A stretch of 64,000 bases of DNA from Bacteroidota bacterium (GCA_026391355.1 JAPLDH010000071.1:1-64000), one strand, 5' to 3'. Shown: positions 24,228 to 34,299, counted from the first letter of the stretch. Translations and numbers: made by a program. Notes: a model not told the origin generated them from the letters alone.

Positions 24228-26168
24228 ATGGCTGAGTTAATTGCAAAAATCCCAAAAGGACCTCTTACACAGAAGTGGTCTGAATATAAGTCACATCAGA
24301 ACCTGGTCAATCCTGCAAACAAAAGAAAGCTGGATATAATCGTTGTGGGAACGGGGTTAGCCGGAGCTTCTGCCGCTGCTTCCCTGGGTGAATTGGGTTT
24401 TAACGTCAAGAATTTCTGTTACCAGGATAGTCCCCGCCGTGCTCATAGTATTGCCGCTCAGGGTGGTATCAATGCAGCCAAGAATTACCAGAATGATGGT
24501 GACAGTATTTATCGTTTATTTTATGATACGATCAAAGGAGGTGATTACCGGTCGAGAGAAGCCAATGTTTACCGTTTGGCTGAAGTCAGCGGGGCTATCA
24601 TCGATCATTGTGTTGCCCAGGGAGTTCCGTTTGCAAGGGATTACGGTGGTTTGCTTGACAACCGTTCATTCGGGGGTGCATTGGTTTCCAGGACATTTTA
24701 TGCCCGGGGACAGACAGGCCAGCAATTGCTTTTGGGAGCCTACAGTTCCCTCAGCCGCCAGATCAAGTTAGGATCAGTAACGCTATACAACCGTCATGAA
24801 ATGCTTGACCTGGTTGTGATTGATGGGAAAGCAAGGGGAATCATCGCCCGTGACCTGATCACCGGGAAGCTCGAACGGCATTTCGGACATGCAGTGGTGA
24901 TTGCCACCGGCGGTTATGGCAACTTGTTCTATCTTTCCACAAATGCCATGGGATCCAATTTCAGCGCCTGCTGGCAGATTTTTAAAAGGGGTGCAATGTT
25001 GGCTAACCCCTGTTTCACACAGATCCACCCAACCTGCATTCCTGTTCATGGCGCTTATCAGTCAAAACTGACGCTGATGAGTGAAAGTCTGAGGAATGAC
25101 GGTCGCATTTGGGTTCCGAAAAACAAGGAAGATGCTGAAAAACTAAGGAAGGGTCTGATCAAGGCAAAAGACATAAAGGAACCTGACAGGGATTATTATC
25201 TCGAACGAAGGTATCCTGCTTACGGGAACCTTGTTCCGAGGGATGTGGCTTCCAGGGCAGCCAAGGAAAGGTGCGACGCCGGTTATGGCGTAGGAAGCAC
25301 GGGACTTGCCGTATATCTTGATTTGGAGGAGTCGATCGGGCGGCTCGGAAAGCATGTAATAGAGGAAAGGTACGGGAATCTATGCCAGATGTATGAAAAG
25401 ATCGTGAATGAGGATCCTTATAAAAATCCTATGATGATCTATCCCGCCGTTCATTATACAATGGGCGGGACCTGGGTGGATTATGAGCTGATGACCACCA
25501 TCCCTGGTTGTTATTGCCTGGGCGAAGCCAATTTCTCTGATCACGGGGCCAACCGCCTGGGAGCATCTGCATTGATGCAGGGACTAGCCGACGGATATTT
25601 CATTCTGCCCTATACAATCCAGAACTATCTTGCATCAGAAATCAAAACACCAAGGATGGCTACCGACAGACCGGAATTTGCTGAAACTGAAAAAAGTGTC
25701 ACCGACCGTATTGAGAAGCTCATGAAAATTGGCGGTACAAGGTCAGTCGACCATTTCCATAAGGAGCTGGGTAAGATCATGTGGGAATATGTGGGTATGG
25801 GTAGAAATGAGGCAGGCCTGACCAAGGCAATCGGTCTGATTTGTGCGTTGCGTGAGGAATTCTGGAAAGATGTAAGGATCACCGGAACTCCGGCAGAAGT
25901 CAATATTGAACTGGAAAAGGCCAACCGGGTTGCTGATTTCCTTGAACTTGGCGAGCTGATGGCCATGGATGCCCTGAACAGGAAAGAAAGCTGCGGTGGG
26001 CATTTCCGGGAAGAATATCAGACTCCGGAAGGAGAATGCATGCGAAATGACCAGGATTATATGTACGTCGGGGTATGGGAATATGCAGGGCCAGAGAAAC
26101 CATACAAACTGAATAAGGAACCCTTGCACTATGAGGAGATTGAAGTTAAGCAGAGGATCTATAAATAA
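24228..26168 (+). CDS. sdhA: Succinate dehydrogenase/fumarate reductase flavoprotein subunit
   Basis: A 646-aa FAD-binding subunit. The Rossmann motif [20 protein letters not shown] (about residue 38) is followed by the covalent-FAD His in [18 protein letters not shown], the substrate-loop [10 protein letters not shown] and [13 protein letters not shown], the active-site Arg region [11 protein letters not shown], and [11 protein letters not shown] followed by [20 protein letters not shown]. The length and motifs match the Bacteroides-type enzyme. It is encoded between the anchor and iron-sulfur subunits. Confidence 0.97.
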   Translation: MAELIAKIPKGPLTQKWSEYKSHQNLVNPANKRKLDIIVVGTGLAGASAAASLGELGFNVKNFCYQDSPRRAHSIAAQGGINAAKNYQNDGDSIYRLFYDTIKGGDYRSREANVYRLAEVSGAIIDHCVAQGVPFARDYGGLLDNRSFGGALVSRTFYARGQTGQQLLLGAYSSLSRQIKLGSVTLYNRHEMLDLVVIDGKARGIIARDLITGKLERHFGHAVVIATGGYGNLFYLSTNAMGSNFSACWQIFKRGAMLANPCFTQIHPTCIPVHGAYQSKLTLMSESLRNDGRIWVPKNKEDAEKLRKGLIKAKDIKEPDRDYYLERRYPAYGNLVPRDVASRAAKERCDAGYGVGSTGLAVYLDLEESIGRLGKHVIEERYGNLCQMYEKIVNEDPYKNPMMIYPAVHYTMGGTWVDYELMTTIPGCYCLGEANFSDHGANRLGASALMQGLADGYFILPYTIQNYLASEIKTPRMATDRPEFAETEKSVTDRIEKLMKIGGTRSVDHFHKELGKIMWEYVGMGRNEAGLTKAIGLICALREEFWKDVRITGTPAEVNIELEKANRVADFLELGELMAMDALNRKESCGGHFREEYQTPEGECMRNDQDYMYVGVWEYAGPEKPYKLNKEPLHYEEIEVKQRIYK

Positions 26169-26171
26169 TTT

Positions 26172-26300
26172 ACCATTGACTATTGACCAATGACTATTGA
26201 CCATTTATAAAGTGACAGAGTGACAGAGTGACGAAGAGAAAATCAAAATTATTCTTCCCTAATGACCTAATGACTTAATTACCAATGACAAATGACTAAC
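26172..26300. repeat. Word arrays between sdhA and sdhB
   Basis: CCATTGACTATTGACC words (26172-26202), AGTGACAG octamers (26210-26235) and AATGACC/AATGACT/AATGACA words (26258-26298) fill the 120-bp spacer. The nearby sequence after sdhB (27054-27087) carries the inverted word GTCATTA, so sdhB is bracketed by an inverted pair. Confidence 0.85.
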
Positions 26301-26309
26301 CACAAAAAT

Positions 26310-27050
26310 ATGAAGTTCACACTAAAGATCTGGCGGCAGAAGGATGCAAAATCCAAAGGGAAATTCGTCACTTACAAGATTACGGATATTTCCTCGGAAT
26401 GTTCATTTCTGGAGATGTTGGACATTCTCAACGAACAACTGATCAACAAAAATGAAGAGCCGGTAGTTTTCGACCATGACTGCCGGGAAGGCATTTGCGG
26501 GATGTGCAGCCTTTACATTAACGGCAGGCCGCACGGGCCTGATGATGCCATCACGACCTGCCAGTTGCACATGAGAAAATTCAGGGATGGTGATACCATT
26601 GTTATTGAACCCTGGAGAGCCCGGCCCTTTCCGGTGATACGGGACCTCATGATCGACCGTTCTGCTTTCGACAAGATCATCCAGGAGGGAGGTTTTATTT
26701 CCGTAAATACAGGAGGAGCAGCAGATGCCAATAGTATCCTGATCTCAAAGTTGCCTGCCGATCTATCTATGGATGCAGCCGCCTGTATCGGTTGCGGAGC
26801 ATGTGTTGCGACCTGTAAAAATGCATCTGCCATGTTATTCGTCGCTGCAAAAGTCTCGCATTTTGCACTTCTTCCGCAAGGCAGGCCCGAAGCAAAGGAA
26901 CGTGTCAGGCGAATGGTTGCCAAAATGGACGAACTCGGCTTCGGCAACTGTACAAATACCTTTGCCTGTGAAGTTGAGTGCCCGAAACTGATCTCTGTTT
27001 CAAACATTGCCCGGATGAACAGGGAATTTCTTTGTGCAAAGGTTGGGTAG
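26310..27050 (+). CDS. sdhB: Succinate dehydrogenase/fumarate reductase iron-sulfur subunit
   Basis: A 246-aa subunit with an N-terminal 2Fe-2S ferredoxin fold ([20 protein letters not shown] and a later TTCQLHM Cys) and a C-terminal domain with [15 protein letters not shown] and [19 protein letters not shown], which bind the 4Fe-4S and 3Fe-4S clusters. Start chosen at [11 protein letters not shown], matching the natural start of the first strand; an ATG at 26292 inside the preceding AATGACT array would add six residues. It follows sdhA after an unusual repeat-filled spacer but must be co-expressed with it. Confidence 0.95.
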   Translation: MKFTLKIWRQKDAKSKGKFVTYKITDISSECSFLEMLDILNEQLINKNEEPVVFDHDCREGICGMCSLYINGRPHGPDDAITTCQLHMRKFRDGDTIVIEPWRARPFPVIRDLMIDRSAFDKIIQEGGFISVNTGGAADANSILISKLPADLSMDAAACIGCGACVATCKNASAMLFVAAKVSHFALLPQGRPEAKERVRRMVAKMDELGFGNCTNTFACEVECPKLISVSNIARMNREFLCAKVG

Positions 27051-27053
27051 AGG

Positions 27054-27087
27054 GTTATTGGTCATTAGGTCATTAAGTCATTAGGAA
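27054..27087. repeat. GTCATTA word array after sdhB
   Basis: TTGGTCATTAGGTCATTAAGTCATTAGG is four units of GGTCATTA-type words starting a few bases after the sdhB stop. It is complementary to the AATGAC arrays at 26258 and 27901. Confidence 0.85.
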
Positions 27088-27208
27088 GTTTGTCATCTGG
27101 CACCTTCCATAATTCAAATCTTATCTTTCATAATTCATCATTAAAAATATTTTTCCTTAAAACGTGTGACCTTTTCGTTTTTTCCGGATTAATGGGAAAA
27201 ATGTCCCC

Positions 27209-27382
27209 ATGAGAATAATGGTCCGGTTTGAACCCAAAAAGATCGTCTCCGATGTCTGGTTTGTTGTTGACCATGAAAGGTTCCGTAAGCAAAGAGTGAT
27301 CTCTGTTACGTTAATTCCAGTAAGTATCACGGGGACTCCCCTGTTAACTGAGGTATTTCTGCCGGAGATATTTTTGCAATGA
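27209..27382 (+). CDS. Possible 57-aa protein, no family
   Basis: An open frame of 57 codons starting MRIMVRFEPKKIVSDVW and ending LPEIFLQ, in the otherwise geneless 987-bp spacer between sdhB and the delta-prime gene. It has a beta-like, mildly basic composition. I do not recognise it. Its codon pattern is coding-like in places, but no promoter or ribosome site is clear. Confidence 0.2.
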   Translation: MRIMVRFEPKKIVSDVWFVVDHERFRKQRVISVTLIPVSITGTPLLTEVFLPEIFLQ

Positions 27383-27490
27383 GAGGAGGGATAGAGGGAT
27401 AAGGGGATGAAATGAATTCAAAAGTCAAATATCAAAGTGCAAAATGCAAAATGACCTTACTTCAGAATTCAATCAATTGGTATGAACCCC

Positions 27491-27838
27491 AGGGCAAGCC
27501 CTAGACCCGAATTCCGGGGCAAGCCCCAGGGAATTTACCATGCACCTCATCCCCTGCACCCCTTCTCCTTAAGGAGAAGGGGACGGGGGTTGAGGTGATA
27601 AAATTAAATTTACAGACAATCTTAACAGAAAAGGTCGCCTCGTCCGAACACGACATGTCGTGTCCCTACAATTGCCATGGGTTTGACGATAGGGACATCA
27701 AATGTGATGTCCGGATATTTGGGGATACGACAGGATTTCAATATATAACCGGGTAATATATGCATACGGCCGCTCGCCAGGGTGGTTCAGGTCACGCGCC
27801 ACAGGCGCGCGCCAGCAAGCGGAATTACAAATTCCGCT
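27491..27838. repeat. Cluster of REP-like palindromes
   Basis: Within 350 bp lie at least six separate palindromes: AGGGCAAGCCCT (27491-27502), GGGGCAAGCCCC (27516-27527), an imperfect 55-bp palindrome 27543-27597 with a perfect 24-bp core at 27559-27582 centred on TTAA, ACACGACATGTCGTGT (27648-27663), GGACATCA-AATG-TGATGTCC (27693-27712), GCGCC-ACA-GGCGC (27796-27808) and AGCGGAATT-ACA-AATTCCGCT (27818-27838). Such elements are usually dispersed repetitive extragenic palindromes. No convincing gene is present here. Confidence 0.85.
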
Positions 27839-27853
27839 CAGCGGAGGGACAAT

Positions 27854-27959
27854 AGGCAATAGGCAACAGGCAATAATGGTTTTGATTTATGATTTTCTTC
27901 CCTAATGACTTAATGACCTAATGACTAATGACCAATGACTAATGACCAATGACTAATAA
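27854..27959. repeat. AGGCAAT and AATGACC word arrays upstream of delta-prime gene
   Basis: AGGCAAT, AGGCAAC, AGGCAAT (27854-27874), then after 25 bp a run of about eight AATGACT/AATGACC words of 7-8 bp (27901-27957). It completes the non-coding block before the promoter at 28001. Confidence 0.85.
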
Positions 27960-28000
27960 CATGTTTATAAAATCGGTTCACGCCATTCACCCGAAATTGC

Positions 28001-28008
28001 TAAATTTG
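28001..28008 (+). promoter_or_regulatory. Promoter -7 box TAAATTTG
   Basis: TAAATTTG lies 29 bp before the ATG of the delta-prime gene, just beyond the word arrays. Confidence 0.5.
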
Positions 28009-28037
28009 CCTGCAAGATACTAATTGCATACCAGGAA

Positions 28038-29213
28038 ATGCTCTTCAGCAAAATAGCAGGTCATAAGGAAACCAAGAGGAAGTTGATCCAGACAGTGCTG
28101 GATCAGCGGGTCAGTCATGCACAGTTATTTTTTGGGAAGGAAGGAGCAGAAACATTGGCCCTGGCCATTGCGTATGCTCAGTTCATCAATTGCACCAACA
28201 AACAGCTACCTGCATCGGGGGATCTTTCCGGGGCAGATGCATGCGGTACCTGTCTTTCCTGCATCAAATACCAGAAGCTGATCCATCCTGATCTGCATTT
28301 TATCCTTCCTGTAGCGACTACAAAACGGGTGACAAAAAAGCCGAAAAGCACAGATTTCATGGAAGACTGGAGGAAATTCCTCCTCGAAAATAATTACCGT
28401 GTCACCCTTCATGAATGGTATGAATATATCGGGATCGAGAACAAGCAGGGTATTATCAATGTGGAAGATTGTCATGAGATTATTACTTCGCTAAGCTATA
28501 AAAGTTATGAATCCGAATACAAGGTGATGATCCTTTGGATGGTGGAAAAGCTCTTTTATGCTGCTGCTCCAAAGCTATTAAAGATACTGGAAGAACCACC
28601 TGAAAAGACCCTGTTCATCCTGATCGCTGCAGATCCCGACCAAATCATCAGCACCATACTATCGAGGACACAGATGGTAAAAATACCGGGAATCACACCA
28701 CAGGAACTCAGGGATTTTCTTCAACGACAATTCAATCTTTCGGAAAAAGATGCTGAAAAGCTTGCCCGCCAATCGAACGGAGATGTCAAGCAAGCCCTTA
28801 AAATATATCAACACAGTGAAGAGGAACAGGAAAACTTTATCATTTTCCGCGATTGGATGCGTGCGTGTATCAATAAAGATTTTATTGCTATGATGTCTTT
28901 TTCTGCAGAAATCGCAAAGATTGGCAGGGAAAACCAGAAAAGCCTGCTACGGTATGGGTTGAATATCGTGCAAGCCTGCGGGATATATCCTTTTCAACCG
29001 GACAAGGTGAATCCTTCCACGGGTCAGGAAGCTGAATTTATCATGAACATTTCTCTTTTCATCCACACAGGAAACCTTTCCGGGTTCTATGATATCTTCA
29101 ATATGGCCCTGTTTCACATTGAAAGAAATGCTTATGCCCAGGCATTGTTCCTTGATGTGTCACTGAATGTACGACGGTTGCTCCTTACAACACCCAAAAG
29201 GAAGGTAAGTTAA
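28038..29213 (+). CDS. DNA polymerase III delta-prime-like clamp-loader subunit
   Basis: A 391-aa AAA+ clamp-loader protein. It begins with HAQLFFGKEGAETLALAIAY, where the P-loop lacks the GKT needed for nucleotide binding, as is typical for delta-prime. A zinc module is formed by C-TN...CGTCLSCIKY (residues about 52-78), then ILEEPPEKTLFILIAADPDQ and the SRTQ sensor region TILSRTQMVKIPGITPQEL. The C-terminal third is helical and diverges from gamma-proteobacterial HolB. It is followed by ricT, the same pairing seen in many Bacteroidota and Firmicutes. Confidence 0.88.
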   Translation: MLFSKIAGHKETKRKLIQTVLDQRVSHAQLFFGKEGAETLALAIAYAQFINCTNKQLPASGDLSGADACGTCLSCIKYQKLIHPDLHFILPVATTKRVTKKPKSTDFMEDWRKFLLENNYRVTLHEWYEYIGIENKQGIINVEDCHEIITSLSYKSYESEYKVMILWMVEKLFYAAAPKLLKILEEPPEKTLFILIAADPDQIISTILSRTQMVKIPGITPQELRDFLQRQFNLSEKDAEKLARQSNGDVKQALKIYQHSEEEQENFIIFRDWMRACINKDFIAMMSFSAEIAKIGRENQKSLLRYGLNIVQACGIYPFQPDKVNPSTGQEAEFIMNISLFIHTGNLSGFYDIFNMALFHIERNAYAQALFLDVSLNVRRLLLTTPKRKVS

Positions 29214-29231
29214 ATCAACTGTTATTTTTTG

Positions 29232-29239
29232 TATTTTTG
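29232..29239 (+). promoter_or_regulatory. Promoter -7 box TATTTTTG ahead of ricT
   Basis: TATTTTTG lies 20 bp before the ATG at 29260 in the short gap after the delta-prime gene. It may start an independent transcript for ricT, gldH and PBP1A. Confidence 0.45.
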
Positions 29240-29259
29240 TACAGATTACTAAGAATTTA

Positions 29260-30372
29260 ATGGAAACCTCAGATAACTCTTCTTCACAGAATCCTTTTTT
29301 TAGCAGGGGATGTTGTCAGACCCCAAAAATCTATCATAAGAATGAGGGTGTCTTCAAACATAGCTGCAGTAAATTTGATTCCTTCGATTGGTTAAAATCG
29401 ATCCCTCTTCCGCAAGATTCAAAATTATTTGATATAATTGAAGTCCGGTTCAAAAACTCCCGTAAGGATTTTTTCCGGATTCCTCCTGATATGGATATTG
29501 AGATCGGGGAAATACTTGCGGTGGAAGCTTCTCCCGGCCATGATATAGTAATTGTCACTCTTACCGGTGAAGCAGTTCGTTTCCAGATGAAAAAGAAAAA
29601 GCTGGATCCGGCTTCCAGTGAGTTAAAAAAGGTTTATCGTCGAGCCCGTTTGACAGATATTGAGAAATGGGTTGCAGCAGTTGAAACAGAAGGTATTACC
29701 ATGCATAAGGCACGTGAGATTGCCACCAGGCTTAATCTCTCGATGAAAATCAACGATGTTGAATACCAGGGCGACAACACCAAGGCTATTTTCTACTATA
29801 CAGCCGATGACCGGGTGGATTTCCGTGAACTTATCAAGATCCTTGCAGATGAGTTCAAGGTAAGAATTGAGATGCGGCAGATTGGTGCGCGGCAGGAAGC
29901 CAGCCGTTTGGGTGGTATCGGCTCCTGCGGAAGGGAACTTTGCTGCTCCACATGGTTGAATGATTTCCGTTCAGTTACAACACAGGCCGCAAGGGTTCAG
30001 CAGTTATCACTAAATCCACAGAAACTGGCCGGACAATGCGGAAAACTCAAATGTTGCCTGAATTACGAATTTGAGACTTACGTAGATGCTTTGAAAGATT
30101 TTCCTAATGAGGAAGTTGTCCTGAAGACCCAAAAGGGTGAAGCAGTTCACCAGAAAACCGATATTTTTAAAAAATTAATGTGGTACACATATATTACCGA
30201 TCCGGGGAATTTCATGGCTATCCCTGTGGATAGTGTAAGAAAGATCATTGAAGATAATAAAAACGGTATATTCCCCGAAAAAATTGAAGAATTTGCCTTT
30301 ATCTCGGAACCAAAAACTGATTTTGAAAATGTAGTCGGACAGGATGATCTTACCCGTTTTGATAACCTCTAA
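29260..30372 (+). CDS. ricT: PSP1-domain protein RicT (YaaT)
   Basis: A 370-aa PSP1/RicT protein. In Bacillus, RicT joins RicA and RicF in an iron-sulfur complex that alters mRNA processing by RNase Y. The core VKIEMRQIGARQEASRLGGIG-like block appears as RIEMRQIGARQEASRLGGIG, followed by the Cys-rich SCGRELCCSTWLNDF and AGQCGKLKCCLNYE. The N-terminus has an added Cys pair (SRGCCQTPK) common in Bacteroidota homologues, and residues about 70-150 form the first PSP1 half. It lies between delta-prime and gldH on the same strand. Confidence 0.92.
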   Translation: METSDNSSSQNPFFSRGCCQTPKIYHKNEGVFKHSCSKFDSFDWLKSIPLPQDSKLFDIIEVRFKNSRKDFFRIPPDMDIEIGEILAVEASPGHDIVIVTLTGEAVRFQMKKKKLDPASSELKKVYRRARLTDIEKWVAAVETEGITMHKAREIATRLNLSMKINDVEYQGDNTKAIFYYTADDRVDFRELIKILADEFKVRIEMRQIGARQEASRLGGIGSCGRELCCSTWLNDFRSVTTQAARVQQLSLNPQKLAGQCGKLKCCLNYEFETYVDALKDFPNEEVVLKTQKGEAVHQKTDIFKKLMWYTYITDPGNFMAIPVDSVRKIIEDNKNGIFPEKIEEFAFISEPKTDFENVVGQDDLTRFDNL

Positions 30373-30412
30373 ACCCAAAGCATAATACCTTTTCTTCATG
30401 GTGTCGTCGAAA

Positions 30413-30874
30413 ATGCGTTTCAGCTTTTTTTATTTTCTTTTATTCCTCCTTGTATTTTCATCGTGCGATTCCAAACGGTTTTTTGAGGAAAATAAAACGA
30501 TTCCGAAGAGCGTTTGGAACAGGTATGATAAAATCAGGTTTGATGTTATAATTTCAGATACCACAGCCGGGTATGATATTTACCTGAACGTCAGGAATGA
30601 TATGAGTTACCAGTTTGCTAATCTTTATTTCTTTCTGGAAACCCAGCCTCCTTCAGGACGGATTTATAAGGATACCGTTGAATGTCCATTGGCCGATTAC
30701 AATGGTAAATGGAAAGGAAAAGGATTTGGATCCATAAAATTCAACCGGTTACTGTTCGAAAAAGGTGTCAGGTTCCGAATGGCAGGTAAATATACTTTTG
30801 AATTTGAGCAGGCTATGCGGGTTGTTGATCTGCAGGGAATTAAAGATATTGGTTTGAGAATCGAAAAAGAATAA
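30413..30874 (+). CDS. gldH: Gliding-motility/T9SS-associated lipoprotein GldH
   Basis: A 153-aa lipoprotein. Start taken at MRFSFFYFLLFLLVFSSC so that the lipobox (VFSSC) follows a short signal; an upstream ATG at 30398 adds five residues. GldH hallmarks are IRFDVIISDTTAGYDIYLNV, the YQFANLYFFLETQPPSGRI strand and the closing EQAMRVVDLQGIKDIGLRIE. GldH is needed for gliding and T9SS function in flavobacteria, but non-gliding Bacteroidales also keep it. It precedes the PBP1A gene by 4 bp, the conserved order, and fits the T9SS cargo genes elsewhere in the window. Confidence 0.92.
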   Translation: MRFSFFYFLLFLLVFSSCDSKRFFEENKTIPKSVWNRYDKIRFDVIISDTTAGYDIYLNVRNDMSYQFANLYFFLETQPPSGRIYKDTVECPLADYNGKWKGKGFGSIKFNRLLFEKGVRFRMAGKYTFEFEQAMRVVDLQGIKDIGLRIEKE

Positions 30875-30877
30875 AAG

Positions 30878-33151
30878 ATGAGTCGGAAAGGAACAGGAAC
30901 GAATGTGAACGCACAAAAAGTAAGGAAGTACCTGAAAGGGTTCTGGATCACTTTTGCTGCATTTTTCATTTTCCTTTTTCTTTTACTTTCTCTTGTTTCC
31001 ATTGGTCTGTTTGGGAAGATGCCAAGTTTTGAAGAACTTGAAAATCCGAAAAGCAATCAGGCCACTGAAATATTTTCCAGCGACGGGAAACTGCTTGGAA
31101 AATATTATATTGAAAACCGCTCCAATATTCATTTCCAGGAACTTTCACCGAACATCATCAATGCATTGATCGCCACAGAGGATATCCGTTTTCAGAAACA
31201 TTCGGGAGTGGATATAAAAGCTGTTTTCCGTATGGTTTACGGGGTGTTTACAGGTATGTCGAAAGGCGGGGCAAGTACCATCACCCAGCAACTGGCAAAG
31301 AACCTGTTTCCACGGAAAAAGAACCGCTCCAGGTTTGATCTTGCAGTGATCAAGCTTAAGGAATGGATTACCGCCGTTAAACTGGAGCGAAATTATTCCA
31401 AAGACGAGATCCTGGCTATGTATCTGAATACCGTTGATTTTGGAAACCAATCATACGGGATAAAATCAGCTTCAAAGACCTATTTCAATAAAATGCCTTC
31501 CGAATTAAATACTGATGAGGCAGCGCTCCTGGTTGGGATCCTGCAGGCGCCTACTTCATACAGCCCTGTCCATAATCCTGAAAGAGCCCTGGAACGGAGG
31601 AATACAGTACTTAACCAGATGCGGAAATACGATTATATTTCGGATGCTGATTTCACCAGATTGAAAATGATCCCGGTCGATATGTCAAATTACCGTGTTC
31701 AGGATCATACTGCAGGCCTGGCCACTTATTTCCGGGAATACCTCCGGATGACACTCGTTGACTGGTGCAACAACAAGACCAAGGATGACGGTACACCTTA
31801 TAACCTCTATAAGGACGGCCTGAAAATATATACGACGATCAACTATAAGATGCAGGAATATGCCGAGCAGGCCGTTCATGACTATCTGGGAAAAGAATTA
31901 CAGCCACAGTTTTTCCGTCATTGGAAAGGATATCCGAATGCGCCTTTTGTTTTTGAAAAAGGGTCAGAGCGAAAAGAAATCCAGAACTTACTGTTGCAGG
32001 CCATGCGACGGTCAGACAGGTATTTTCGGCTGAAGACAAAAAATGCCCCGGATGTTGAAATTCTGAAAACCTTCAATACAAAGGTGAAGATGAAGGTGTT
32101 TTCCTGGAGAGGTGATATAGATACCATCATGACGCCCATGGATTCCATCCGTTATTATAAATTCTTCCTCCAATCGGGGATGATGTCGATGGATCCCCAT
32201 ACCGGGTTTGTAAAAGCTTATGTTGGAGGAATTGATTACCGGTATTTCCAGTATGATCATGTTAAATTGAGCAAGCGACAGGTGGGATCCACCTTCAAAC
32301 CATTTTTATACACGCTTGCTATGCAGGAAGGTGAATCGCCCTGTACCACCTATCCGAATGTTCAGCCGGTGATCGAATTACCTAACGGAGATGTGTGGGC
32401 GCCTGAGAATGCAAGCGAAGAGCGGCGGGGAGAAGAGGTTACCCTGAAATGGGCATTGGCAAATTCCAACAACTGGATCTCGGGTCAGCTCATGAAGAAA
32501 TATTCTCCTCAGGATGTAATACGGATCGCCCGGAAAATGGGAGTCACAAGCGATATTCCGGCAGTTTACTCCATTGCCCTGGGTTCTGCCGATCTGAACC
32601 TTTATGAAATGGTTGGCGCAATGAGTACATTCGCAAACAAGGGAGTTTATTTAGAACCCATCTTCATCACCCGGATCGAGGACAAAAACGGAAATGTCCT
32701 GGAATCTTTTGTCCCGAAACAACAGGAAGCCATCAGTGAAGAAACTGCTTACCTTATGATCCAGTTGATGAAAGGAGTAGTAGAGGTAGGTACCGGGGTC
32801 AGGTTACATTATAAATACGGGTTTACCAACGCGATCGCAGGTAAAACCGGAACAACCCAGAATCAATCGGATGGCTGGTTTATGGGAATCACACCAGACC
32901 TTGTCAGCGGAATTTGGGTCGGATGCGAAGACCGGTCAGCCCATTTTCGTACGATCGAACTCGGGCAAGGCGCCAACATGGCGTTGCCGATCTGGGCATT
33001 GTACATGAAGCAGGTTTATGCGGATTCAATCTCCCTGGGTATCACCAAACGACCCTTTGACCCCTTTACCAAACCATTGCATGTGAAACTTGATTGTGAC
33101 AGCATCCGGGAACCTGGTCCAAAAACCGGTGAGGATACGGATGATTTCTGA
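30878..33151 (+). CDS. Penicillin-binding protein 1A (bifunctional class A)
   Basis: A 757-aa peptidoglycan synthase with one N-terminal transmembrane helix (about residues 25-50). The GT51 glycosyltransferase domain shows ATEDIRFQKHSGVD with the catalytic Glu, GGASTITQQLAKNLF and KDEILAMYLNTVDFGNQSYG. The transpeptidase domain has the SxxK motif in VGSTFKPFLYTLA, SNN in LANSNNWISG and KTG in AGKTGTTQNQSDGWF. All catalytic residues are present. It is cotranscribed with gldH. Confidence 0.96.
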   Translation: MSRKGTGTNVNAQKVRKYLKGFWITFAAFFIFLFLLLSLVSIGLFGKMPSFEELENPKSNQATEIFSSDGKLLGKYYIENRSNIHFQELSPNIINALIATEDIRFQKHSGVDIKAVFRMVYGVFTGMSKGGASTITQQLAKNLFPRKKNRSRFDLAVIKLKEWITAVKLERNYSKDEILAMYLNTVDFGNQSYGIKSASKTYFNKMPSELNTDEAALLVGILQAPTSYSPVHNPERALERRNTVLNQMRKYDYISDADFTRLKMIPVDMSNYRVQDHTAGLATYFREYLRMTLVDWCNNKTKDDGTPYNLYKDGLKIYTTINYKMQEYAEQAVHDYLGKELQPQFFRHWKGYPNAPFVFEKGSERKEIQNLLLQAMRRSDRYFRLKTKNAPDVEILKTFNTKVKMKVFSWRGDIDTIMTPMDSIRYYKFFLQSGMMSMDPHTGFVKAYVGGIDYRYFQYDHVKLSKRQVGSTFKPFLYTLAMQEGESPCTTYPNVQPVIELPNGDVWAPENASEERRGEEVTLKWALANSNNWISGQLMKKYSPQDVIRIARKMGVTSDIPAVYSIALGSADLNLYEMVGAMSTFANKGVYLEPIFITRIEDKNGNVLESFVPKQQEAISEETAYLMIQLMKGVVEVGTGVRLHYKYGFTNAIAGKTGTTQNQSDGWFMGITPDLVSGIWVGCEDRSAHFRTIELGQGANMALPIWALYMKQVYADSISLGITKRPFDPFTKPLHVKLDCDSIREPGPKTGEDTDDF

Positions 33152-33156
33152 TACCT

Positions 33157-34299
33157 TTAATCCTTGATCTCTGTGACAGATTCCCTGTAAATAACTCCCC
33201 TTTTCTTTAATCCGTCAAGAAGGTAAGTGACACATGCCGGTTCCCTGCCAATGAATTCGGGAACGGATACGCCTTTCCGGTTGTACACTCCTTCGGCTAT
33301 CATCCGTAAGGCAACAGTTGCGGTGTAACCCGTTGTCCGTGCCATGGAATGGATCTGCGTGGAAGGGTCATACCTGTCAAAGAGATCCCATTTATACCGT
33401 AGTTTTTTCCCATCCTTTTTTCCCTCCACAACCACCTGCATCACGGTGAAATCCTCTTCTCCTTCCCTGAGTTTCCATTTCGGGAACAACAGTTTTGCGG
33501 TGAAATCGATCGGTCTGATCTTCATCCCTGAGATCTCCACGGGTTCCTGGTTGAAAAAACCGGTATCACGCAGAACCGCCATCTTTTCTATATGCCCCGG
33601 GTAACGAAGGGTTTTCTCCTTCATGTTCGGCGATTTGATGGTGAATGCGAGAGAACGCAAACCATCAGTATTGAATGCTTCCAATGTTCCGATACCGGGG
33701 AAGGACAACAGTTCGGGATCAGTAAGCGCCGGTTTAACGATCATCTGACCATTTTCGATGTACCGTGCAGGACGGGTGTACTCCTCAATGACATCCACCG
33801 GTGAAAAAACTGCCTTGTACTCCCAGGGCCACTCGCGGATCATTGGAAGCCCGCCCACGTAATACACAACGGTATCGGTTTCGTCGAGCATGTGATCGGC
33901 ATATCCGATAAGCACATTGCACATCCCGGGCGCAACACCACAATCCATGACGGCTGTAACATTTTTCTTTTTGGCCAGTTCATCCAGTACCAGCGGATCC
34001 TCTATGAAGAAGGCAATATCCACTACATTCTTCCCGGCCTCTATAATGGCTTTGAACGTCCGGAATCCCATGAATCCCGGAACTGCATTGATCACCATGT
34101 CGTAATCGCTCACGATCCTTGTTACATCAGCAGGAACAGAAAGATCACGGCAAAGTGCCTTTACACGGTATTTGGCCGCCAGCTTATCCAATGCTGCCTG
34201 GTTCACATCGGCAACCGTCACTTCAAATCCCGGGTCAAGGGAAAGATCGGCTGCCATCGGGCCGCCTACAAGACCTGCTCCTAATATGATTATTTTCAT
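33157..34299 (-). CDS. Saccharopine dehydrogenase-family oxidoreductase
   Basis: A 380-aa NAD(P)-dependent oxidoreductase. The N-terminal Rossmann motif IIILGAGLVGGPMAADLS begins at residue 3, followed by FEVTVADVNQAAL and MDCGVAPGMCNVLIGYAD, and a C-terminal catalytic domain with VYYVGGLPMIREWPWEYKA. These match saccharopine dehydrogenase-like or lysine 2-ketoglutarate reductase-type proteins, often involved in lysine or carboxynorspermidine metabolism. The substrate is not fixed by sequence. It is convergent with the PBP1A gene, 5 bp between stops. Confidence 0.85.
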   Translation of the reverse strand: MKIIILGAGLVGGPMAADLSLDPGFEVTVADVNQAALDKLAAKYRVKALCRDLSVPADVTRIVSDYDMVINAVPGFMGFRTFKAIIEAGKNVVDIAFFIEDPLVLDELAKKKNVTAVMDCGVAPGMCNVLIGYADHMLDETDTVVYYVGGLPMIREWPWEYKAVFSPVDVIEEYTRPARYIENGQMIVKPALTDPELLSFPGIGTLEAFNTDGLRSLAFTIKSPNMKEKTLRYPGHIEKMAVLRDTGFFNQEPVEISGMKIRPIDFTAKLLFPKWKLREGEEDFTVMQVVVEGKKDGKKLRYKWDLFDRYDPSTQIHSMARTTGYTATVALRMIAEGVYNRKGVSVPEFIGREPACVTYLLDGLKKRGVIYRESVTEIKD

